DNA of 64,000 nucleotides from Hydrotalea flava (GCF_001623405.1 NZ_LUHG01000039.1:124001-188000), one strand, 5' to 3'; shown: positions 53,727 to 63,242, counted from the first letter of the stretch. The notes: generated from the sequence alone by a model not told the origin. A program made the numbers and translations.

Positions 53727-54680
53727 ATGAATATAGGAATAGATTTAATGGGTGGAGATTATGCTCCTTTAGAAGCTGTACAGGGCATTCAAGCGTACTT
53801 GCATTCCGGTAATTATCCGCATAAAAATAATATTACCATCACAGCCATTGGTAACGAGGCGACGATAGCTCCTTTATTATCTGTCCACGAATTAAATCAC
53901 ATTCCTGTTATTCATGCAGATGAAGTAATTGGATATCACGAACATCCCACCAAAGCTTTAAAAGAAAAAACCAAAAGTTCAATAGCCATTGGTTTTCATT
54001 TGCTGGCAACCCAAAAAATTGATGCTTTTATCAGTGCCGGTAATACCGGTGCCATGCTCGTAGGGGCACTTTTTAGCATTAAAGCCATAGAAGGGGTAAT
54101 TAGGCCCACCATTGCTACTATTATTCCGAAAGTAAATGGCGGAACAGGTGTTTTACTAGATGTTGGTTTAAATGCAGATTGTAAACCTGAACATCTGGAT
54201 CAGTTTGCAGTTTTAGGTAGTTTATATGCGCAACATATTCTGCATATTGAGCAACCTAAAGTTGGTTTGTTGAATGTTGGCGAAGAAGAAGGAAAGGGAA
54301 ATATTATAGCGCAAACTACTTACCCACTCTTAAAAAATAATCCACACATTCAATTTGCAGGAAATGTGGAAGGTAGAGATTTATTTGAAGATAAAGCAGA
54401 TATTATTGTATGCGACGGCTTTACCGGCAATGTAGTATTAAAATTAGCCGAAAGTTTTTATGATATTGCTTGTAAAAGAAATTTACAGAATGATGCCTAT
54501 ATACAACGCTTTCATTACGAAAATTATGGAGGCACGCCTGTTTTAGGTGTTTCAAAACCGGTTATTATTGGGCACGGCATTAGCAATGCAAAAGCTTTTG
54601 CCAATATGATTGATGTAGCTGAAAAAATGATTGAAACAGAACTCTGCAAAAAAATACAAGCTAGTTTTAAAGTAGGTTGA
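53727..54680 (+). CDS. plsX: Phosphate acyltransferase PlsX
   Basis: Makes acyl-phosphate from acyl-ACP for phospholipid synthesis. N-terminal GIDLMGGDYAPLEAVQG, middle SAGNTGAMLVGALF, and NVGEEEGKGN plus CDGFTGNVVLK are PlsX signatures. 317 residues, ends in TGA. A 14-base palindrome (AACGTTTAAACGTT, 53653-53666) lies 60 bases upstream. fabH, often next, is absent. Confidence 0.94.
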   Translation: MNIGIDLMGGDYAPLEAVQGIQAYLHSGNYPHKNNITITAIGNEATIAPLLSVHELNHIPVIHADEVIGYHEHPTKALKEKTKSSIAIGFHLLATQKIDAFISAGNTGAMLVGALFSIKAIEGVIRPTIATIIPKVNGGTGVLLDVGLNADCKPEHLDQFAVLGSLYAQHILHIEQPKVGLLNVGEEEGKGNIIAQTTYPLLKNNPHIQFAGNVEGRDLFEDKADIIVCDGFTGNVVLKLAESFYDIACKRNLQNDAYIQRFHYENYGGTPVLGVSKPVIIGHGISNAKAFANMIDVAEKMIETELCKKIQASFKVG

Positions 54681-54729
54681 AATTGCTTTTGCCAACCATA
54701 CCATTAAACCACTTAAAAAACCTATTATA

Positions 54730-55857
54730 TTATCCCTTTCCCATTGGCAAGGCTGTTTCTGGTTGATTGTTACCTGATAGATAAATGGTTTGCGATGGAT
54801 AGGCGAATTCTATCCCCTCTTTTTCAAATTTTTCAAAAATAGCCAAGTTAACGGCCTGCACAGTATTCATATACACCAAATAATCAGGTGTTTCAGTATA
54901 ATACACATATTCAAAATTGATAGAAAAATCGCCAAATGATTTTAAATGCGCTCTATCAAAAGTAGCGCCGGCAGTTGTAACAATTTCTTTTAATATTTCT
55001 GGCAGGTTACGTAATTGGGTTGCATTGGTTTGATACACTACTCCAATTGAATTTACTACTCTACGCCGTTCCATCCTTTTATAATTATGTATGGTAGATT
55101 TCACCAATTCTGCATTGGGCATTACCAATTGCTGACCATCTAAACTTCTGAGATGAGAGGTTTTGATTCCAATTCTTTCAATCACCCCACTGGTATTCCC
55201 TACCACAATAAAATCACCAATTTCAAAAGGTTTATCAAAGAAAATAACCAGATAACTAAATAAATCACTCAAAATATTCTGTGCAGCCAATGCTATGGCA
55301 ATACCTCCAACCCCTAAACCTGCAATAATGGTGGTAACATTGTACCCCAAATTGTCTAATAACATAATAAACCCGGCACCCCAAATCAACACTTTTATGA
55401 GTACCAAAACGCCGTTTAATTGTTTGATACGTTCTTCAGGTTCATTTTTTAAGTGCATGTACAACAATACCAAACTGTGCAATAAATAATTAATTAATCG
55501 AACTGCGTAATAAACTGTAATTACAGAAAGGCCCGCTGATAATATATGCTCAATTTTTGGGGAGAGTGTTAGTGCAGTAATTATGGTATAATTAATAAAA
55601 AGGTAAGCGTACGGAATTACAAATCTCTCTGCCGCTAACACTATTTGATCATCAAATTTGTTTTCGGTTTTGCTGGTTATATTCTGTAATAACCGAATGA
55701 GGTACCGCTTAAAAAATTTAAGCAACAACCAAATCAATAACATCCATCCTGCCACAATGAAATAATCCAATACAGTATTTTTCCAATAAATTTGTTGCAT
55801 AAAGTCTTGCATAGTTAATTTCATTGTTTTGTTAAAAAATACAGCTATTTCATCCAT
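54730..55857 (-). CDS. Small-conductance mechanosensitive channel (MscS family)
   Basis: Tension-gated osmotic safety valve. Several N-terminal helices, then the pore helix TM3 with GLGVGGIAIALAAQNILSD (Gly/Ala packing) and the beta domain FEIGDFIVVGNTSGVIERIG, followed by a C-terminal alpha/beta domain. About 375 residues; ATG 55857 chosen, although ATG 55821 is also possible and TTG 55875 is unlikely. No partner genes. Confidence 0.9.
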   Translation of the reverse strand: MDEIAVFFNKTMKLTMQDFMQQIYWKNTVLDYFIVAGWMLLIWLLLKFFKRYLIRLLQNITSKTENKFDDQIVLAAERFVIPYAYLFINYTIITALTLSPKIEHILSAGLSVITVYYAVRLINYLLHSLVLLYMHLKNEPEERIKQLNGVLVLIKVLIWGAGFIMLLDNLGYNVTTIIAGLGVGGIAIALAAQNILSDLFSYLVIFFDKPFEIGDFIVVGNTSGVIERIGIKTSHLRSLDGQQLVMPNAELVKSTIHNYKRMERRRVVNSIGVVYQTNATQLRNLPEILKEIVTTAGATFDRAHLKSFGDFSINFEYVYYTETPDYLVYMNTVQAVNLAIFEKFEKEGIEFAYPSQTIYLSGNNQPETALPMGKG

Positions 55858-55932
55858 CAATGATGAATCCCTCAATAACTGCGAGCATTCATTTTAGTGT
55901 TTAAATCATGTATTAAATCGGACCTGCTGTAA

Positions 55933-56568
55933 CTAATTTCCCTGCTTGTTCAATAAAAGCTGCAGTGCATTAGGACCTTCACAACAAATTAAATCGATAC
56001 AACTTAAATTTTTTTGGAAGCCAATTTTCGCTTCAAAAACTTGTGGATAATAAACAGGTTGTTCAATATTTTGGAAATTATTAGGGCTAAACCTGTTTCG
56101 GTAATCTGTTACAAAATTAGGGTATTGTGGTAAAAAGCTATCAGTATACGTCAAATTGACAGAAAATTTTAAACACTGAATTGCCCATTGTAAAGTAGCC
56201 AGATTCAGTTCAAACAGCAAAGCGTATTCCTGAAAAATTACTTCACGAAGTGAAGCGGCATAATATTCAAAAAAGGGAGAACGATTGTAACAAGACACAA
56301 TGGTTCGCCAATGTTGTTGCTGCCATTTGGAACGATAGTCAATTTTAACCAACTTAAATAATCCTTTTTGATCCCGTCCTTTAAGAACAGGAACTGTTAA
56401 GCCAATTAGTCCATTAGCCCCGGCAACCATACTCCGGTTGCGAAAACTCATTTTTTGCCAGTTATCGCATACTTCAATTTTAACATTTGAAAAAATAAGT
56501 AAAGCTTTAAGTAATTCAACGTTTATAAAATATTGATTATCAATTATTAATGTTAATTTATGATTCAT
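55933..56568 (-). CDS. WbqC-like family protein
   Basis: Resembles the WbqC family (PF08889), found near polysaccharide genes and of uncertain activity. Visible marks: MSFRNRSMVAGANGLIGLTVPV near residue 45 (given in part as FRNRSMVAGANG), WRTIVSCYNRSPFFEYY near 90, and a C-terminal CIDLICCEGPNA. 211 residues, cytosolic. No glycosyltransferases adjoin it. ATG at 56568. Upstream 56569-56795 is very AT-rich and holds no gene. Confidence 0.75.
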   Translation of the reverse strand: MNHKLTLIIDNQYFINVELLKALLIFSNVKIEVCDNWQKMSFRNRSMVAGANGLIGLTVPVLKGRDQKGLFKLVKIDYRSKWQQQHWRTIVSCYNRSPFFEYYAASLREVIFQEYALLFELNLATLQWAIQCLKFSVNLTYTDSFLPQYPNFVTDYRNRFSPNNFQNIEQPVYYPQVFEAKIGFQKNLSCIDLICCEGPNALQLLLNKQGN

Positions 56569-56825
56569 TTATTCATATAATTTAATTTTGTGTAAATATT
56601 GTTGTTTTTAGCATTGAATTACCTATTTTTTATTTTGAATAAATAATTATAAATAATTTATAAACAAGTATTTATGTTTATTTTTGTCAACTAAATTTTA
56701 TAGCTCTAAATTTTTCAAACGAGTATTGAAAAAAATCTAAATTGTTTAGCATCAAAAATAAGTCAAATTTTCTTTCAATTGCGTAACTGAAATTTTTGAC
56801 TACTTTTCATGCAAAATTGTATAGC

Positions 56826-57272
56826 GTGAAAAATACCGTACTCCTATCCTTTTGCATTTTCCTGTTTTGGAGTTGCCAGCAACCTCAGGCCTTTGTTTTT
56901 CGATCTATCCAAAATGTTGCTATGCTGCCAACAGCAAAAGATTCAATCGGCGTTCGATTGAATCTGGCATTTACCAACCCGAATAATTTTAATGTGGTAC
57001 TAAAAAAAGTAGAGGGAAATATTTTTGTGAACGGCAATTTTATTGGCCATTATTGTTTAGATACTTTATTAAAAATTGCCAAAAAGTCAGCTTTTGAATT
57101 ACCGGCTGCAATCACCATTTCTAAACAAGTACTTTACAAAAATGCCTGGAACAGCCTTTTGCAAAAAGAAGTTTTGCTGGAAGTAAAAGGGTCCAGTAAA
57201 GTGGGCAAATCGGGAATTTTCATCAATTTGCCGTTCGATTATAAAGGGAACCAGCGCATTCCTTTTTTCTAA
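56826..57272 (+). CDS. LEA type 2-like lipoprotein
   Basis: Small envelope protein with a lipoprotein signal (SFCIFLFWSCQQP; lipobox WSC) and a beta-rich LEA-2 / water-stress domain (RLNLAFTNPNNFNVVLKKVE, then VEGNIFVNGNFIGHY). 148 residues. The frame has no ATG near the front: GTG 56826 gives the best signal peptide, with TTGs at 56796 and 56817 as alternatives. Function unknown. Ends 4 bases from the convergent HMA-like gene. Confidence 0.72.
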   Translation: MKNTVLLSFCIFLFWSCQQPQAFVFRSIQNVAMLPTAKDSIGVRLNLAFTNPNNFNVVLKKVEGNIFVNGNFIGHYCLDTLLKIAKKSAFELPAAITISKQVLYKNAWNSLLQKEVLLEVKGSSKVGKSGIFINLPFDYKGNQRIPFF

Positions 57273-57276
57273 AAAA

Positions 57277-57690
57277 CTATTGTATGGGTTGTATATGGCA
57301 GGGTTTTCCTTTTTTCGGGCCGCCCCCATCTGCAGCTCGTTTACAAATAGGCGGTAATTTTTGATAGGCAACCGGTTCTGCTTTTTCATCATCGGCATCA
57401 AATCCGGCATTATTTAGAGCCGTTTTAATATCATCCACAGAAACCCTGTCGGGTATGTATTGCACCCTGATTTCGCCGGCCAATAAATTTATCTTCCACT
57501 GTACCATCCCTTTTTGCATGTTGGCATTGTTTTCAATAATCAGATATTTATCCAGCCGCTCTTTACATTGCCAGCATTTTAAATTATCAGATTTAATGGT
57601 AACCCATTGCGGCCTTGCGGCCATTACCTGACTTTGGGCGGAATGAACAATTAAACCCAAAACAAAAACAAGTGCAATTTTTTTAAGCAT
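57277..57690 (-). CDS. Secreted heavy-metal-associated-like domain protein
   Basis: Signal peptide (residues 1-20, ALVFVLGLIVHSAQS) followed by an HMA-like ferredoxin fold: KCWQCKERLDKY supplies a CxxC, and IRVQYIPDRVSVDDIKTALNNAGFDAD is the typical second half. The C-terminus adds Cys (PPICKRA, KPCHIQ). 137 residues. Probably binds a metal ion in the periplasm or acts structurally; no efflux ATPase is near. 33 bases upstream is the pyrE stop. Confidence 0.72.
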   Translation of the reverse strand: MLKKIALVFVLGLIVHSAQSQVMAARPQWVTIKSDNLKCWQCKERLDKYLIIENNANMQKGMVQWKINLLAGEIRVQYIPDRVSVDDIKTALNNAGFDADDEKAEPVAYQKLPPICKRAADGGGPKKGKPCHIQPIQ

Positions 57691-57723
57691 AATACGAAAA
57701 TTTAGATGTGTACATTAACCTTA

Positions 57724-58368
57724 TTATTGTTGCCAGTTGGCTGGATCTGTTCTCCAATTTAGCAATAATTGTTCAGTTGAGGCATCTACCAGCTTTTTTT
57801 GGATAGCTACATCAATTAAAACGCTATAATTGGTTAACGAGCGATATACTATTCCAGCTTCTTTAAAAGCTGTTGCTGCTGCTTCAAAACCATAAGTAAA
57901 TATAGATACCATCCCTACTACTTCCATGCCTGCATCCTGCAGTACTTTTACCACCTGCAAACTACTTTTTCCGGTAGATATCAAATCTTCTACCACCACC
58001 ACTTTTTTGCCGGGCAGTACAGCACCTTCTATCTGATTGCCCAACCCATGTTCCTTTGGTTTAGGGCGAACATATAAAAATGGTAATTTTAACTGATCGG
58101 CTGCCATAGCCCCCCAGGCTATTCCGGCAGTAGCTACTCCGGCAATGGCCTCAGCAGCATCAAATTCACTAAACAATACATTACACAGTTCACTTTTTAT
58201 AAAATCACGTTCATAGGGATAAGAAAGTATCTTTCTGTTATCGCAATAAATTGGACTTTTCCACCCACTGGCCCAGGTAAAGGGCTGGTTTGGGCTTAAT
58301 TGTATGGCTTTAATCTGCACTAATTTTTCGGCAACAGCCCGTTCGTTTGTTTGCATATTTACATTCAT
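57724..58368 (-). CDS. pyrE: Orotate phosphoribosyltransferase
   Basis: Forms OMP from orotate and PRPP in UMP synthesis. The PRPP-binding loop VVVVEDLISTGKSSL is near residue 123; GVATAGIAWGAMAAD and RPKPKEHGLGNQIEG are OPRTase signatures. 214 residues; ATG 58368 or 58356. Other pyrimidine genes (pyrB, pyrR) lie 1.5-3 kb to the right. Confidence 0.94.
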   Translation of the reverse strand: MNVNMQTNERAVAEKLVQIKAIQLSPNQPFTWASGWKSPIYCDNRKILSYPYERDFIKSELCNVLFSEFDAAEAIAGVATAGIAWGAMAADQLKLPFLYVRPKPKEHGLGNQIEGAVLPGKKVVVVEDLISTGKSSLQVVKVLQDAGMEVVGMVSIFTYGFEAAATAFKEAGIVYRSLTNYSVLIDVAIQKKLVDASTEQLLLNWRTDPANWQQ

Positions 58369-58474
58369 TTATTCGCAAAAATCAATCAAATTTTACGCTA
58401 AATTAAGCTTAGCCCGCCACGATGAAATATTTTACCTTGCATAATATTATTCACATTCTATCAATAAAGGAGAT

Positions 58475-58891
58475 ATGAAAAAGAAAATTATAGCCGGTGG
58501 CGGATTGATTACCAATGAAGATGATGCAGTTTTAATGATTTACAGAAGCGGTAAATGGGATTTACCCAAAGGCAAGAAAGAAGAAAATGAAACTATTGAA
58601 GCTTGTGCACTTCGTGAAATAACTGAAGAAACCGGCTTACAAAATTTGTTAATTGAAGCTGAAATTACTGTTACAGTGCATGAATATATTGATCCATTTT
58701 CAAGAGAAGCCATTGAAAAGCACACCCATTGGTTTAAAATGCAAGCCAGTAAAAAGGAAAAATTAGTGCCCCAAAGTATTGAAGATATTGTTGAAGTGAA
58801 ATGGATTGAGCGCAACGAATTAAATACTTATGTAAAAGAAACTTATCCCACTTTAATAGAAGTATTTCAAAAAGCCGGTTATCTGAATTAG
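58475..58891 (+). CDS. Nudix hydrolase
   Basis: Nudix box GKKEENETIEACALREITEETG, given in parts: GKKEENETIEACALREI and TEETGL; DLPKGK precedes it. 138 residues. The C-terminal half (THWFKMQASKKE, VKWIERNEL) is like diadenosine polyphosphate or nucleotide-cleaning Nudix enzymes, but the substrate is not determined. An AAAGGAG stretch lies only two bases before the ATG, unusual for this phylum. Stop codons of this gene and the convergent thioesterase share TTAG. Confidence 0.88.
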   Translation: MKKKIIAGGGLITNEDDAVLMIYRSGKWDLPKGKKEENETIEACALREITEETGLQNLLIEAEITVTVHEYIDPFSREAIEKHTHWFKMQASKKEKLVPQSIEDIVEVKWIERNELNTYVKETYPTLIEVFQKAGYLN

Positions 58892-59322
58892 TGTTTTTTA
58901 AGAATAGCTACCGTTAACCGGCTGATGCAAATTAATTGATGCTTTACATTCGTTATACGGATATCCCAAACATGTGTAGTGGCTCCAATATGCAAAGGCG
59001 AACAGATTCCGGTAACAAATCCTTCTTTTACCCCTTTTAAATGATTGGCATTAATTTCAATGCCCACGCAAATTTGCTTATCCGGATCGATAATGAGTGC
59101 AGAAGCAACGCTTCCCAACGTTTCGGCCAATGCTGCGGATGCGCCGCCATGTAATAAACCATATGGCTGGCGGGTATTTTGATTAACGGGCATGGTAGCT
59201 TTCAGATAATCACTACCTACTTCTGTAAATTCAATACCCAACACCTCGCCCATGGTATTTTTACCAAGGCTATTTAAGTCAGCAATACTAAGCTGTTCAA
59301 GGTACCAGATGTGCTTTCTCAC
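58888..59322 (-). CDS. PaaI-like hotdog-fold thioesterase
   Basis: Acyl-CoA thioesterase of the PaaI / 1,4-dihydroxy-2-naphthoyl-CoA thioesterase type. The catalytic-helix signature is YGLLHGGASAALAETLGS near residue 55; VGIEINANHLKG follows. 144 residues from GTG 59322, which lies 4 bases after the coaD stop. The longer frame from TTG 59346 would overlap coaD. Substrate not determined. Confidence 0.85.
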   Translation of the reverse strand: MRKHIWYLEQLSIADLNSLGKNTMGEVLGIEFTEVGSDYLKATMPVNQNTRQPYGLLHGGASAALAETLGSVASALIIDPDKQICVGIEINANHLKGVKEGFVTGICSPLHIGATTHVWDIRITNVKHQLICISRLTVAILKKH

Positions 59323-59326
59323 TGAA

Positions 59327-59797
59327 TTAATGATTAATGGTTGCAATCACTTCATCGGGTAAAAAAGGGGCAGCATTTCCGCCATTTTTTAAAATATCGC
59401 GAACAATAGTAGATGCTACAGATGTATATTTTGGTTCGCCGGTTAAAAAAATGGTTTCAATATTCCGATTCATTGTTCTGTTGGCATCTGCAATTGATTT
59501 TTCGTATTCAAAATCGCTAACAAAACGAATACCCCTTAAAATAAAACGGGCACCAAGGGTAGTACAAAAGTCGATGGTAAGGCCTTCGTAACAAATACTT
59601 TCTACTTTGGGTTCATTTTTATAAATGGCTTTAAACCAAGCCATACGTTGTGCTGCTGAAAACATTGGATTTTTTGCGGCATTAATACCTATACCAACAA
59701 AAATTTTATCAAATAATGGTAATGCCCGGTTAATAATATCCACATGTCCTAAGGTTACCGGATCAAAAGTTCCAGGAAAAAGACAGATTCTTTGCAT
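59327..59797 (-). CDS. coaD: Phosphopantetheine adenylyltransferase
   Basis: Penultimate step of CoA synthesis. Nucleotidyltransferase motif FPGTFDPVTLGHVDII at residues 7-22 (T/HxGH) and RGIRFVSDFEYE, plus TSVASTIVRD near the C-terminus. 156 residues, standard. Co-directional with the thioesterase (coupled) and 45 bases after pyrB. Confidence 0.96.
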   Translation of the reverse strand: MQRICLFPGTFDPVTLGHVDIINRALPLFDKIFVGIGINAAKNPMFSAAQRMAWFKAIYKNEPKVESICYEGLTIDFCTTLGARFILRGIRFVSDFEYEKSIADANRTMNRNIETIFLTGEPKYTSVASTIVRDILKNGGNAAPFLPDEVIATINH

Positions 59798-59841
59798 AGC
59801 ATCATTTTTTTCTGAACAAGAATATCTACTCTTTTTCAGTG

Positions 59842-60768
59842 TTAAGCATTACGGTTCGATAATAAATATAAAGCAGCCATACGCACCGCTACCCCATTTT
59901 CTACCTGGTGTAAAATTATTGAAAAGGGGCCATCAGCCACATCGCTATCTAACTCAACACCGCGATTAATAGGTCCTGGGTGCATAATCACAATTTCTTT
60001 ACCCAAATTTTCTAATAACCGGCGATTAATGCCATAGCTTAAATTGTATTCCCGCAATGATGAAAACAAGGGTTGATTTTGCCGTTCTAATTGGATGCGT
60101 AACACATTGGCCACATCGCACCACTGCAAAGCTTCTTTTAAACTGTAGGTAACCTTTACACCTAAAGCAGTTGTAATATAAGGTGGAATTAATGTTGGAG
60201 GCCCGGCTACCATTACCTCTGCTCCCATTTTGTTCAATAAATAAATATTGCTCAATGCTACACGGCTGTGCATGATATCACCAATTATGGCCACTTTTAA
60301 ACCTTTTAAAGAACCAAATTTTTCAGTCATGGAAAAGGCATCTAAAAGGGCTTGTGTTGGATGTTCATTGATACCATCACCGGCATTAATAATAGCTGCG
60401 GGAATATGGCGGGCTAAAAAATGGGGGGCACCACTGGCGCTATGGCGCATCACCACCATATCCACCTTCATACTTAAAATATTATTCACCGTATCTAATA
60501 GTGTTTCACCTTTTGCAGCCGATGAACCACTGGCAGTAAAATTGATGGTATCTGCACTGAGCCTTTTTTCAGCCAATTCAAAAGAGATACGTGTACGGGT
60601 AGAATTTTCGTAAAATAAATTTACAATGGTGATGTCTCGAAGAGAAGGAACTTTTTTTACCGGCCGCTGCAATACCTCTTTAAATTGTGTTGCAGTATGC
60701 AGAATAAGTTCAATATCTTCTTTATGAAGATCCTTAATACCAAGGAGATGTTTGGTAGATAGTGCCAT
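59842..60768 (-). CDS. pyrB: Aspartate carbamoyltransferase catalytic subunit
   Basis: Condenses carbamoyl phosphate with aspartate. The carbamoyl-phosphate motif is FYENSTRTRISFE near residue 52; INAGDGINEHPTQALLD and MHPGPINRGVELD are ATCase signatures. 308 residues. 28 bases after pyrR, the usual pyrR-pyrB operon. No pyrI is seen here. Confidence 0.96.
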   Translation of the reverse strand: MALSTKHLLGIKDLHKEDIELILHTATQFKEVLQRPVKKVPSLRDITIVNLFYENSTRTRISFELAEKRLSADTINFTASGSSAAKGETLLDTVNNILSMKVDMVVMRHSASGAPHFLARHIPAAIINAGDGINEHPTQALLDAFSMTEKFGSLKGLKVAIIGDIMHSRVALSNIYLLNKMGAEVMVAGPPTLIPPYITTALGVKVTYSLKEALQWCDVANVLRIQLERQNQPLFSSLREYNLSYGINRRLLENLGKEIVIMHPGPINRGVELDSDVADGPFSIILHQVENGVAVRMAALYLLSNRNA

Positions 60769-60796
60769 TAAAAAGCGAAGATAATGTTTTCACAAA

Positions 60797-61324
60797 TTAG
60801 CTGTCTAATAATTCTACATATTCCTGTTCATCTGTTTCTAACCAATGTACTTTTACCTTTTGGGAAACAATGGTATCAATAGATCGGCCAACATAATCGG
60901 GCTGTATCGGAAATTCTCTGCTGAATCTTCTGTCAATCAATACACATAAAGCTACTTTGGCCGGCCTACCAAAATCAACCAATGCATCTAAGGCAGCTCT
61001 AATTGTTCTCCCGGTATACAGCACATCATCTATCAGTATTACATTTTTGTTTTCAATATTAAAAAGGATATCTGTTTTATTGGCACGGTGCAATTCTTTT
61101 CGAATATCATCCCTGTAAAAAGTAATATCTAATTTTCCATAATGAAATGTTTGTTGTGGCAATAATTGCTGCAATGCCTGCGCTATTTTATTGCTTAAAA
61201 AAACCCCACGGGGCTGTAAACCTATCAACACAGTATCCTGCAAATCGGGATAATCTTCTCTAATTTGGCAAGCCAAACGTTGAACGGTTAAATGTAATTG
61301 CTCTTTTGCTAGTATTGTTTTCAA
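60797..61324 (-). CDS. pyrR: Bifunctional pyr operon regulator / uracil phosphoribosyltransferase
   Basis: PRTase-fold protein that in other bacteria binds pyr mRNA and has weak UPRTase activity. The PRPP loop is VILIDDVLYTGRTIRAALDAL, shown here as ILIDDVLYTGRTIRAA; DRRFSREFPIQPDYVGR is typical of PyrR. 175 residues with a TTG start at 61324; no ATG is in frame upstream or near. First gene of the pyrR-pyrB unit, divergent from recF. No obvious attenuator hairpin lies between pyrR and pyrB (28 bases). Confidence 0.9.
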   Translation of the reverse strand: MKTILAKEQLHLTVQRLACQIREDYPDLQDTVLIGLQPRGVFLSNKIAQALQQLLPQQTFHYGKLDITFYRDDIRKELHRANKTDILFNIENKNVILIDDVLYTGRTIRAALDALVDFGRPAKVALCVLIDRRFSREFPIQPDYVGRSIDTIVSQKVKVHWLETDEQEYVELLDS

Positions 61325-61377
61325 ACCCTGCTATTTTTTTATAAAAGTACGTGTTTCAATTTATCCTGCTTATTTTG

Positions 61378-61385
61378 CAAATCTA
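61378..61385 (-). promoter_or_regulatory. Putative -7 box (TAGATTTG) for pyrR
   Basis: Exact TAnnTTTG on the minus strand, just in front of the recF ATG, giving a pyrR leader of about 48 bases. No -33 TTG at standard distance. Confidence 0.4.
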
Positions 61386-61387
61386 TC

Positions 61388-62470
61388 ATGCTTTATTTGA
61401 AGAAGATATCATTATTTCAATTTAAAAATTACGGCAGTAACAGTTGGGAGTTTACTGAGGCTGTAACCGGGATATGCGGACCAAATGGTACCGGTAAAAC
61501 CAATTTGCTGGATGCAATTTATTATTTGTGTTTTACCAAAAGTTATTTTGCCCGACAGGATACATTTTCAGTTCAGCAAGGTAAAAAGGGTATGCGTTTG
61601 GAAGGTTTGTTCGAAAATAATAATCAATTTTTTGAAACTGTTGCCATTTTGCGGGAGAATAATAAAAAAGAATTTTTATTAGATCAGGAAACTTATAAAA
61701 AATTTTCTGAACATATTGGCCGGTTTCCCTGTGTAATGATTGCGCCCGATGATGCTGCAATTGTTGTAGGACTGAGCGAAGAAAGACGAAGGCTGATTGA
61801 TACCATTTTATCACAATACAATGCTACTTATTTAGAAGCACTGATTCAATACAATAAATTACTACAACAACGCAACAGTTTATTGAAACAAATAGCCGAT
61901 ACCGGGCAGCACGATATTACTTTGTTGGAAGCCATTGATACCCAGTTTGTGTATTATGGCAGCATTATTTACCAACACAGAAAAAAATTCACTACTGAAT
62001 TCATTCCAAAAATTTTGGAAAACTATCAATTAATTGCAGGTAGCGATGATGGTATTTCAATCAGCTACATCAGCCAATTGAATGAAAACAGTTTTAAAGA
62101 TTTACTGAAGGCTTCGTTACAAAAAGATATGCTGTTACAAAGAACCAATTCCGGCATTCATAAAGATGATCTTGAAATAACCATGCAGGAAAACAGTTTT
62201 AAAAACAGGGCATCACAGGGGCAGAGAAAAACATTGTTGTTAGCCATTAAACTGGCAGAATTTTCTGTTTTAAAAGAACAAAAAAAAGTTGCTCCCATTA
62301 TGTTACTGGATGATGTGTTTGAAAAATTAGATGAGCAACGAATGCATCAGTTATTTTATATAGTTTGTGTACAGGAAAACTGTCAGGTATTTATTACGGA
62401 TACGCATGCCGAAAGGCTCAGCAATTATTTAAAAAAAATGCAGGTAAATTTTAGTTTAATTACATTATAA
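61388..62470 (+). CDS. recF: DNA replication and repair protein RecF
   Basis: SMC-like ATPase loading RecA at gaps. Walker A GICGPNGTGKTNLLDAIYYL near residue 30, shown as GPNGTGKTNLL; signature ASQGQRKTLLLAIKLAEF; Walker B IMLLDDVFEKLDEQR. 360 residues. The dciA-like gene follows after 18 bases, as is common for recF in Bacteroidota. Confidence 0.95.
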   Translation: MLYLKKISLFQFKNYGSNSWEFTEAVTGICGPNGTGKTNLLDAIYYLCFTKSYFARQDTFSVQQGKKGMRLEGLFENNNQFFETVAILRENNKKEFLLDQETYKKFSEHIGRFPCVMIAPDDAAIVVGLSEERRRLIDTILSQYNATYLEALIQYNKLLQQRNSLLKQIADTGQHDITLLEAIDTQFVYYGSIIYQHRKKFTTEFIPKILENYQLIAGSDDGISISYISQLNENSFKDLLKASLQKDMLLQRTNSGIHKDDLEITMQENSFKNRASQGQRKTLLLAIKLAEFSVLKEQKKVAPIMLLDDVFEKLDEQRMHQLFYIVCVQENCQVFITDTHAERLSNYLKKMQVNFSLITL

Positions 62471-62488
62471 CCAAAGTATCTTTACAGC

Positions 62489-62770
62489 ATGGGAGAATTT
62501 AGTATTGGAGATGCACTCCATCAGTTTGTAAATAAAAGCAATTTACGCAATGGGCTGAGAGCCGTTCAAATTACCCAAATTTGGGAAGAAGTGATGGGTA
62601 AAACAATTGCTAAGTACACTACAAAAATAGAGATTATTAATAATACATTATTTGTATATACGCCTGTAGGCCCATTAAAAAATGAGTTGCAATATCAAAA
62701 AAGCCAAATTATTGAACGTATTAACGAGGCGTTGCAGGAAAAACTTATTACTGAAGTAGTTATTCGCTAA
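62489..62770 (+). CDS. DUF721/DciA-like protein
   Basis: 93 residues. Matches the DUF721 (DciA) family, implicated in loading the replicative helicase: ITQIWEEVMGKTIAKYT near residue 28 and LFVYTPVGPLKNELQYQK near 55 are the conserved stretches (W..vvG...a / l.v.v.s..w..eL). Located right after recF, consistent with a replication role. The N-terminal part is shorter than in actinobacterial DciA, as usual for Bacteroidota. Confidence 0.85.
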   Translation: MGEFSIGDALHQFVNKSNLRNGLRAVQITQIWEEVMGKTIAKYTTKIEIINNTLFVYTPVGPLKNELQYQKSQIIERINEALQEKLITEVVIR

Positions 62771-62778
62771 CTCCAATA

Positions 62779-63201
62779 TTAAGTATAGGTATAATCTTCC
62801 TTATGCTTTAAATGTTGTTCTTCTGCAGTTTCCTTTAAAATGTCATAAATACTTAGAACACCTAAAAATTTATGCCCTTTAAAAACCGGCAGATACAAAA
62901 TCTGGAAACTGTTCATTAATTCCATGCAACGTTCTGTACTATCTTCCGGTGCAACAATCGGGAAATCTTTTATCAAAATATCTTTTACAAAAGTTTTTTC
63001 CGGACGCAGTCCGTTCAATGCAATTTTATGCAGGCAGTCTTTTTCACAAACAATACCTTTATACTGGTCATCATCCGTAACAATAACATAACTAACATTC
63101 GCCACCTTCATTAAAACAAGCGCTTCCAGAACAGTTGCTTTACTGCTAATATAATTAAATTTAGCAGTTTGTTTTTCTAACAATTCATGTACATTTTTCA
63201 T
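62779..63201 (-). CDS. CBS-domain pair protein
   Basis: Stand-alone Bateman module: first CBS at about residues 8-65 (TVLEALVLMKVANVSYVIV...GIVCEKDC), second at 72-130 (IVAPEDSTERCMELMNSFQ...FLGVLSIYDILKE). 140 residues. Such proteins bind adenosine nucleotides and regulate partners; none is identifiable here. ATG 63201. Confidence 0.85.
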   Translation of the reverse strand: MKNVHELLEKQTAKFNYISSKATVLEALVLMKVANVSYVIVTDDDQYKGIVCEKDCLHKIALNGLRPEKTFVKDILIKDFPIVAPEDSTERCMELMNSFQILYLPVFKGHKFLGVLSIYDILKETAEEQHLKHKEDYTYT

Positions 63202-63242
63202 ACGTAAGAATTTGTTTCATTACATGCGGCATTCATAAATAA

